Part shown: positions 54,521 to 64,000 of the stretch, piece after piece
Layout of the letters: every line of letters starts with the position of its first letter
Position numbering within the stretch: position 1 is the first letter of the stretch
NCBI GenBank assembly: GCA_028023455.1
Contig: JAQFVV010012489.1
Location: 2,667,881-2,731,880 of the forward strand
Direction of reading: 5' to 3'
DNA from: Epiperipatus broadwayi
Lineage: Eukaryota; Onychophora; Udeonychophora; Euonychophora; Peripatidae
DNA length: 64,000 bases
Notes under the pieces: generated by a model
Seen by the model: the letters and a program-made list of their open reading frames with translations, nothing else
What the model was told of the DNA's origin: nothing
The model's database searches: none
Made by a program: the position numbers and the translations under genes

Positions 54521-56279
54521 ATCACTAACAAATTTAATAACTTAATTCCTAATTAAAATAAATCGGCTCCCTGACATGATAGAAAGTCCCCAGAAGCCTT
54601 AGGCGATTAATGAATCATAAAACATAATATAAAAGGAGAATGCAAGAATTAAAATTTAGAATATAAATTGTTTTCCACTTTCCAAATATTTCATTTATTA
54701 GTAAGTTATTAAATAGTTTATCAAAGATTACAAATGAGATTGTTTTTAATTAACATAGACGGGACATTGGATATCAAACTCACTTATAGTGAAGTTTGAC
54801 AAATATACAGCATAACAAATTATACATTGAATTTTTTACTATTTTTTTTTGACAAATAAAATATATATGTATCAAACATGTACTGATAAAATGCTTTCAA
54901 CAATTTTCTTTCAAGATATACATTTTACAGAAATCGTAATAGATTTACTTAACTGATTTACTAAAATTCTTTATTCTTTCAGAAATAATTACAGGGCTAT
55001 TTAAAATTGGAGGTGCTAATAAGATACTTTTAAAATAATTTCAATCATTCAAAATAAATTTATAATATGATGTACAAAACTAAATGAGCTTTCTATTAAT
55101 TAATTTATGGGAAATAAGTCTCCTGTAAAACTTTGACTGGAAAAATAAAAGGGAGAGAATTTAAAGTTAATAGCTCATTGAATTTTGTACTTGGCAATTT
55201 CAGAAAGTCAGTATTATAAATAAACCAACAAAATTTAATTTAAATTTGCTGCATCAAAATGATGTAGGATTTTGATAAGAATTGAGATTTTAAATTTAAG
55301 AAAAAAAAAATTAAGTCGCATTTTAAAACTAAGTTGTATAAACAGATATAGATAATATAAATATAAATTAACATTGATTTAAACAAATAAAATAGAATCA
55401 GTGGCTTGCGGCAAATTGGAGATTATAATAATATACCTATTGGGAGATGTTCCATCACTTGACACAGACATTTATACAGTCAGATCATTTCAGGCTTCCT
55501 TGACACAGTAAAATCTCGGGCTAGCTGTTGAAAGCACTGGATGGCATTGATGAGCTGGTGGGACAGAACTCTGGAAAGCAACGGTCGATCTTTTTAGCCA
55601 GTCATTCTTTGGCATGATGTATTATATATACTAATTACTTCTCTTCAATAAACTCTTTTCAATAATAATTCCTTCTTATCAAAAATTTCCACTATTTATT
55701 TGATCTGGCTTTATCTATAGGATTCTGTCTATACTGACCTCCACCAATTGTAATTGCTCTAAGCAGTTCTCTGAGGTTGGTGCCTGCTTTCGAGGGAATT
55801 TGCTAATTAAAACATTAACATGCCCCAAAGGTTGATTTGCTAATTAAAACAAAACAACAACAAGCATATTCAGTTTATCAGTCATTGTACTAAGAAAGCC
55901 TATTTAATTAAGATTTGGATTAACAAAAATGTAAATTTTATTCAGAAAAATTTTAGGACTTTTGTACAATGACTTTCAAATTTAATATTTGACATAAACT
56001 TAAATAGAAATTTATAAAATATAATTGATCCTTTAATGTATATTTATCAAAAGATAAATATAAAATGTTACCAACTGATTAATTTTAAAAAAAAAGAACT
56101 TTAATAGAAGAATTTAAAATATTTGTAACATTTTATAGATATCTAGGATTCAATTAAATATAAATGCCAATTTAATAAAATAAACATAATATACAGTTTT
56201 ACAAATATTATAAAATAAATAAACTATTATACAAGGTTAGTTAATCATAAAATACAAATTAATTAGATACAAGATTACA

Positions 56280-56470
56280 ATATTGCTTATAATTATACTA
56301 CCACCAATTATGAGGTGGGTGTCAGTTATTATAAAAGGTTGGGTTCAAACCCACACTAGTGCTGATGACATTGGCACTAGGTGAAGCAGAAATATGTACT
56401 ATATTTCCAGCTTCATAATATAGAGCTCGCAAATAAGCTCTTAACAAGAGGTTATTTGGCAAAGCTTGTT
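56280..56470 (-). mobile_element. Possible tRNA-derived SINE (block C copy)
   Basis: Minus-strand B-box match GGGTTTGAACCC (56,341-56,352). Same sequence as in blocks A and B. The inverted pair CTCTTAACAAGAGG and CTTGTTAAGAGCG at 56,435-56,480 is cleanest here. Confidence 0.4.
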
Positions 56471-59317
56471 AAGAGCGTATTTGCAAACTCTATATATAAC
56501 CAATATACATTATATATGTAGAATAATTCTACAAATTTAAAGAAATATTTTTATGCAGAAAAATAAATTTATACTTTTTCCCCCTAAATTTTGTTCATTT
56601 TCTTAAAACATTTTTGTTTTTTCAAAAGTAGCTTCAATTAAAATCAGATTTATAGTAATTCATGTAATGCTGACCATTATTCTAGGCAATAATCAGTACC
56701 CAGAATGCCTCATAAAACAAAATGTCATATAAAAACCAACATTTATAATGAATTACTATGAGAAAACAATTAATTCACTGACTTAAATGCCCAAATATAT
56801 AATAACCCAATTAAAAAATAAGGGTTAAATTGAAAAATAAGTTAATTAATTGATGAACATTTTACTAAGAATATTCTTAAAAAAATACTAACCTGTGAAT
56901 AAATTAACTTTATAAACTCATTTAAATAACCATAATTCTTTTTTAAAAATATTTATAGTTTTTTCACTGATAGTCTGCCATTTTGTTTTTTATGTTGCCA
57001 GGGAATAATATTTCCTAAATCATGATTCATTACATTAACATAATACAGATAGAAAAACAACTAATCATATTGTACATTTAAAAATTTATTTCCAGTGTAT
57101 TTTATTTTTCATTATCAAAGTTGTTAATTTTTGAAATATTTAATCAATAAAACTGATTTTTTTGCCAAGCTATTATTTATTTTTTTAAAGTACAGTTCCA
57201 AAATTTATTTATTTTACATATACAGTTAAAACTAAGTAAAAATTAGATAAAGAAATTTAATGTACAGCTGACCTCTGTAGTTTTAATATTGTAAATGATT
57301 AAATCTTTTTTTTCATAATTTATGTTTATCACATATTATAACATTGATATTAGAAAATAAAGTTTTTGAAAAAAAAAAAGGAAAAGGATTTTTAATTTGT
57401 TGAAATTTATGTTTACTATAAAAGCCACCATTATCTTGAAAATATTACAAACAAATTACAAGATTATTTATTTAATAATGAGCAAATAAATGATATTTTT
57501 ACTTTATGTTTAGTATTAATTGATCATATAAAATTGATTATTCATTGCATATAACATAATTTTTTTCTCAAAATAATTTACAATTATGATGACCATATTT
57601 TACAATTACAATGATCATATTTTTGCCAGAAGCAATATTCATAATAATTTTAACCATAAATTTTTTGAGTCAATATATTTTAGAATTTAATACCGATATA
57701 CATACTTGCCATATGTGATCAATATATGCTTTTGAATGCTTATTGTATTGAATAAATCAAATTTTTTCTTTTGTAATCATTAATATTGAAAATCTTCTTT
57801 AGTCTAGATATGACTTTGATGAAAGTGCTGAACACATTGCAAGAATACTGGATAAAAATTAGATAAAGTACATTAATCATATTTTAATTCTATACTCAAG
57901 ATATATTGTCTCCTGTATAATGAATAAATTGTTCTATACTGTATATTTTTACATGCATGTCATCAATTTTTTTTAAAGAACATAGAGATTACAATGGCAA
58001 ATTTTTGCATAAAGGCCCATTACTAATCAGAAATAAAGGTGTATTTTTAAAAGAGAAGATGACTTTATTATTATTACTTTTGAAAAATTGTCAAAATCTA
58101 TTGCAGTAATTCTGTGTTTCATTCAAACCTATATAGATAGAAAAGTATTTTTTTTCCATTACAACTTAAAGTACAAATGCCCATTTTATAACGATAATTT
58201 TACAATTGATTTTATCCTTTCCTACACTGAATCATTTATTATACGATCTATGTAGATTGGCTTTTTTTTTTAAAAAAAAAAAAAAAAAAAGGGTGATCAA
58301 ATTGCCAAATCAAGAAATAAAAGAATAAATGAAAAATATAAATAATTATGTTATGCAAATAACACTTCAAAAAGAAAAAAAAAGGTTTTAAAAGAATTTA
58401 CTTTAAAAATACATTATTTTAAAGCTTAAATATATATAAAAAATCGAATATGCAAAATATATTTAAAATTTTAAATGGTGGTTTCAAAAAAAAAAAAAAA
58501 AAAAATAGAAAAGCAAAAAATAACTCAAAAAAAAAAAAGCAAGCAAAATGGAAAAAAAAGAGAGAACAAAATACTCACATTAATTCTAGAAAGACCAGAT
58601 AACCGGAGGCTGGTTTCCATCAGGTCCAACTTAAAAATAAAACAAAACAAATGATTCGACTGCACACAAAAAAGTGATATTTTTAAAAAAGTAGACCAAA
58701 AATATTAAATTAAAAAAAGATATATATAATATTCCATGTATCATACAAAATGTTTTTGATCTTTAACTCTTTTCTTTAAAAAAAAAAAAATCATAATTAC
58801 TTCCATCATGTATCTTAAAAATGCAAAAAGTTCATTAATAAAATTTATAATGTAAGTCAAAATAATAATATGATAAAATAAATGATGGTATAAAGATGGT
58901 TAGTAATGGAGAATTATTGCCCATAGGGATCCAGGGTTTTTTATACTCAACTATCTACATTTGTTATAATTTTTCCTAGGCAATAAACAACAATATATAT
59001 TTACAGCACACGAACTCATAAATGTATATAGCATCTTTATTGACTTAATAAAGTGTGTTAAATTTTGTAACACCAAATTGGTCTTACTTATTATTTCAAA
59101 AATTATATAGTTGTCATAAAGACGCTACTAAATATTCATTTTTCATACAGTCACAAGTATATTAAAACAATATTATAAAAACTCTCAATACATCACGAAA
59201 TGAAAATTTCACAGTTTGTTTAAATAAACTATTCATAATATATAAGATTGTTAACAAATATGTTGCCACAAGATAATGTACAAAAGATACAATGTAGTAA
59301 TACCTTATTATTATATT

Positions 59318-62300
59318 TATATCTGAGTTTTGCTCTGAGTAAAAATATCTTGGTCAAATTACTAATGTAAATGTAAACATAATGGATAAAAATAATAAAA
59401 TATATAAGTCAATGGTTTTATATTTGTTCATGAGTTCATAAAAAGTTTAAGAACAAAAATGAAGCCAGAACAAGAATTGATTTAAGGACCCTATACTCCA
59501 GAATATGACATTCTACTACTACATTAATCCATGCAAGCAGGATAAAGTTAATCATAATATTGAACCAAATAAAATGCCTTTGCTAGAAATATCTTACTAT
59601 TAAAAGGAAACAGTTATGTGTTTGGAGATGAAGGTTTTTAATAAATGCATTTTATCACTTCTTATAAATGACTTGAGACATGGACTCTTAACCCAGAAAA
59701 TATGTAGAAAAACTTCAGATTATAGTAATATAAAATTGATTATAGTAATATAAAAATAAAATATTTTACTCTTTTAGATCTCAGAACATTTTTGAATTTA
59801 TAATTGTATCTATTTTTAAAAATGGATATAATTGAAAATATTAAATGCTTAAACTAACTTTAAACATTAACTTTCCAACTAGGAAGTATTCTTAATAATT
59901 AATAAATTTCATGCATGCAGGTACACATACTATTATTAAATTATTTATTTAGGAATAATAATTTAAATATATTAGTTAACTTATTGGTTTAAAGATAACA
60001 AAATTCTTAATTAGCTAAACTTTTTAAGATTTTGTAAATAAAACCTAGTTTAAAATTCTATCATAAATCAGCATTTATAACTGCACTTTTAATTAAACTA
60101 TAAATGGATTAGCTCCAATACTAAAAATTAAATTACAACTAGCTTAAATATTTAAAACCTTTTCTGAATTTCAAACCTATTTTAAAGCTCTTTTATAATA
60201 TCTAAATTTAATAATAGGATGGATGTAACAGTTAAGCTGAGACTATTTTTAACACTTTTATGGTTAAGCACTTAAAATCATAAATAATTTACATTTAATA
60301 AGTTTAAAAATTATTAAAGCATACTTATATTAAGTAATTGTAAGTTCAATATTTGTAGGAATATTACATTTAGTTACATGTTATAATTTTTGTTTTACAT
60401 TTAGCAATGCTGATAATTATCTATTCAACATAGATAAACCTGGAATTTTAACTTCCAGCTAATAATAGTTAAATACCCATTTACCAACCAATTTGGATGA
60501 TTATTGTGGATTGGGTATTAAGTGAAATCTTAAAAACATTAAAAGGCATTCTAAATATCACCCACTTCAGATTTTCTCAATAATTATGAAATTTGTTGTA
60601 AACTTTTTGTCCTATATCTATAAGAATTGGACAGTATGAAAAAATGAAAAAGTGTAGAATGTTTGATCCTTGTAGACCAAATTGTAGTAATGTGTGAGGT
60701 TATAACATAATATAAGTTTAAGAATGTTTGTTCAACAAAATATTCTTCTTGAAAGACAATGTGTAGTGGAAGAATAAAAGTTTTAAGAATATGTAAAAAT
60801 AATACATATAAAAAAATGAGAGATGAATTGAATTAATGACTTTGGTTATGTTTAATTAAAAAAACAGATATAATAATCTTTAACTGAGTTTAAAGTTTAT
60901 ATCTGGCCTAGGAATACTATGATAATCTCTATTATAAAAATGATTAGCAATGGTTATTAAAGTATTTACTTGAAGTAGATAATGCCAAATATGTGAATGA
61001 AAATAAAATTGGCAAGTAGATCAAGTTGTAGCAATTTGATACTGATAAATAATGCGTGCTTGAGAGGTTCAGACATGAAGTCACTAAAAGCATTATAACG
61101 GGACGATCCTTTTCAGGACTTGAGGAAGTCGCATCTAACTATAGTCAGACTTTGAGTCTTCTTATAGAATGCCATGGATGATGTTATTTAAAATATAATC
61201 CAATTCACTCCTCTATTAATAACCTCGTTACTCTTGGAATTCGAGCTCAGAGTAGAAATTTGCAATCTACTCTCTTCAGGCATTTCCACAAATATCCCAT
61301 AGTAATAATAAATTTAATATAAGCTATATATAACTTCTTTATAAATATTAAATCACTAAGTTGATTTAACATATATATGCATGAGCATGTATATTTATAA
61401 ATATTGATTTTATAAAATGACTAAATAAAATAAACAAACGAGACCTGTTTAATTTTGAAATCAAGTTTAACACATTTTAATCAGTAATAAAAAACAAAAT
61501 ATTATCACATAAAAACATTAAAATTTAGAATTATAATCTGTGCTTATATACACTAATAAATTATTTAATATTAAAAAAAAAAATAATGTAATCATTTACA
61601 TATATATATATAATTTAAAATCATGCGTATAATAAATACACATGATACATTATAAATCTACCTATTGTGTCATTAAAATAATTCAGTGTGTATTGTATGT
61701 CTATATACGATAATATCCATTCACACTAGATTAATAATAAAATGTATTCTGATATTAGTTATGTATGTTTAAAAATATATTATGTTAATTGTCATGTAAG
61801 ATTCAATTTGGAATATAATAAAACTTACTTCCAAATTGAAATAATTTAAAAACATTTACCTTAGTCAGCTGTCATTTCCATCAGAGTATATATCAAAATA
61901 TAAACATCTAAATTTTATTAAATAAATAAAAAAAAATAAAGTGTTCATCTTATCAGTTCTCCACTTTAATATAGGAAGTAATTTTTCTAAGTAAATATAA
62001 TTATCCACAAAGGAAATAAAGTTTAAGAGTTCTTAAATTATACAATGAAGTAATCCAAGATGAGAAAGAATGCGGTTTTATATCCCTCCTTAGACAAAAT
62101 AAAATGATGATGAATGTTGAAACATAAAGTTCATTGATCATCCTTCGAAGAGGCAATCCAAATATTCATTCTTTAAATATTTATGTAGTAAAATATTTAA
62201 CATCTTCTTCAATATAATACTCCAATATTAAAGCAGCTTTTTAAATGAGAATTACGATGATTATATTTTAGGCATTGATTAAGTAGGAATAAATTTACAT

Positions 62301-64000
62301 GTTCAGGTTTAAAACATCAGTAGAAATCCCTGGCATAAATTATCTAGCCACAAAACATCTTTATAAATTTTTGTCTTCTTAAATTTATATTTTGAAAGCT
62401 CATTTCAAAGATGTTGATAACTTTTATAACCTTGTTAAATTCACTGATTATTTTTTTTATAGTTCTTTATAATATTTAAAGGCAGTAAATTAATTACTTG
62501 AAGCAGGTTTTAAAATATTGAATCTTCTTTTTTTTAATTTTTCTTAAATGTGTTCTAAATTCGAACACATTTAAATTTACAAACATAGTTCTTGCCTTGA
62601 TAACTAAATAGAAGATTATTGTTATAACAATATTAGTTCGTTTTAATAGTGGATTAATTTCAGCAAGCATATCACATAATCATGTGCATGCTCTCTATTG
62701 TTTAACATATACAATTTGTAATTAACCCCAAACATTTATTTCCTTTGTTTCAACTGATAAAAATGCAATGTTGACTTAAGGCTTTGTCAAATGTCAAGTT
62801 TTATATTAACAAAAAAAATACTATTAGTTAGAAACATTTATTTAGGTGTGTGTATAAACAAATTAGAATTATTCATTTTTAAAATTATTCTTTTAATACT
62901 AACTAGTTTATATATATATAGCTGATACATGAAAAGCTTAAGATAGGTGTAAGTTATTTACATCTGTTGATTCGATATAGGCACAGTTAAATTCACAAAG
63001 ACAAATTGTTTTAGGTGAGGCTCATATGATACTCTCACAGCATGCTTGTTCAACAAAATATGCATCTTGGGTATTATTTGTCTTTTTCAGACCACTATAT
63101 TTCAATAATGTGGTAAAATAGGTTTAAATATTTACATATATTCATAATTGAAAAATCAACACATTTTATAATTCTAATTATAATAATTAGTATTGTTATA
63201 TATTAGAGACATTAACAAAAACAATTTCAGAATTTTTTTAAAAGGGGCAATACATATAATAAATGAAGTTGAAATTGTCATTTTAATGGATATAATTTAA
63301 TAATCAATTTTTTAATAGAATTATATATACACACACACATATAATCATGTTCAAGCTTTCAACAACAACAACAAAAAAACCATATTCAATCTTAAAATAA
63401 TGCTGAACAAGAGCTATATAGATATTCTCTTATTAAATGGCATTCTAAATTTGTGTAACACAGTACAATAAAGCAGGAATTGATCCCACTCATTACCAAT
63501 CAATCATAAGTAATAGTTGTTATTTTTTCACTTGAGAAAGCGGAGAAAGATGAAAAAAGAAGTCAAAAGAAGGAATTTGGTGGTGATTAGATAGCAGTGA
63601 TGGCACTGTTATATTTTAGCTCTAACAAATTCTGTTATGACTATCTTTAGCAATACTTTTTTAGTATTGCATTTATTTGATATCAAAAAAAGAAATTAAA
63701 AAACATTGATTTATTAATTTTTAAAAAAAATTAAATTATCAGTATTGTACAGAGACAAGCAAGCCTACAGCATTACTGATCGGTAGTTTTTAGTTTTTTT
63801 CTGCACAAAAGTGTTTGCAAAAGTTTTGAGTATATTTATTTTTTAATTAAACTTCAAAAATGAAAAATATTTTCATTAATTACATATTTATAATTATTTT
63901 TCACACAATATTGATATAATATTTATTTTTCAAAAAAAAAAACTTAGATATGCATACAATTTATCTTTCAGCACACACATATCAAACATGGTTAGAGAGA
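59318..64000. other. AT-rich right flank, no gene recognised
   Basis: Single-copy within the window. No open frame with coding character, no array longer than about ten units, no tRNA, no transposon core. A slightly less AT-rich patch at about 61,060-61,180 was examined and resembles nothing I know. A 12-bp perfect hairpin is listed separately. Confidence 0.5.
62544..62574. repeat. Perfect 12-bp hairpin
   Basis: TTAAATGTGTTC (62,544-62,555) and GAACACATTTAA (62,563-62,574) flank a 7-base loop. It lies in non-coding DNA with no neighbouring gene; function unknown. Confidence 0.6.

Noticed and set aside
61060-61180. A possible tRNA or exon in the right flank
   Set aside because: No cloverleaf, no open frame and no splice-bounded reading frame could be supported.

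Overview
The window is very AT-rich eukaryotic, repeat-dominated DNA with no recognisable host gene. Everything that codes belongs to retrotransposons. The dispersed repeats (tRNA-like SINE pieces, fold-back repeats, a hammerhead-bearing repeat, several LINE relics, very long TAA/TTA and CTAT arrays) suggest an invertebrate animal. A mollusc, perhaps a cephalopod, is my best guess from general resemblance only, and I could not verify it.

Layout. Positions 1-14,080 are apparently single-copy flank with three copies of a fold-back repeat (961-2,060; 5,300-6,110; 13,205-13,590), a 625-bp compound tetranucleotide array, a roughly 493-bp repeat in 1.3 tandem units that carries a well-formed hammerhead self-cleaving ribozyme (7,302-7,358), and two decayed LINE reverse-transcriptase relics. 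Positions 14,189-30,580 (block A) and 30,581-46,880 (block B) are the two arms of a 16-kb inverted repeat meeting at about 30,580. B ends exactly at a 500-N scaffold gap (46,881-47,380). After the gap a third copy, block C (47,381-59,317), runs in the orientation of A and then enters new AT-rich flank (59,318-64,000).

Each block carries the same insertions: a 5.3-kb two-ORF non-LTR retrotransposon (ORF1 with zinc knuckles and a basic GRP/AT-hook-like tail; ORF2 with APE endonuclease, reverse transcriptase and a terminal CCHC motif). A and B also carry a 5'-truncated relative of it, a 370-bp tandem unit and a C-terminal fragment of a CR1/Jockey-like LINE. All sit edge to edge with TAA/TTA arrays, as if the arrays were the insertion target. 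ORF2 in block B is intact (1,076 codons). ORF1 is broken in every copy.

The A/B/C arrangement is either a genuine large palindrome plus a third copy, or one diploid locus unfolded by an assembly fold-back and a scaffold join. Base quality differs between the arms (medial A and distal B are rich in scattered indels), and the gap and fold positions favour an assembly contribution. Some array differences between A and B argue against a simple fold-back of one molecule.
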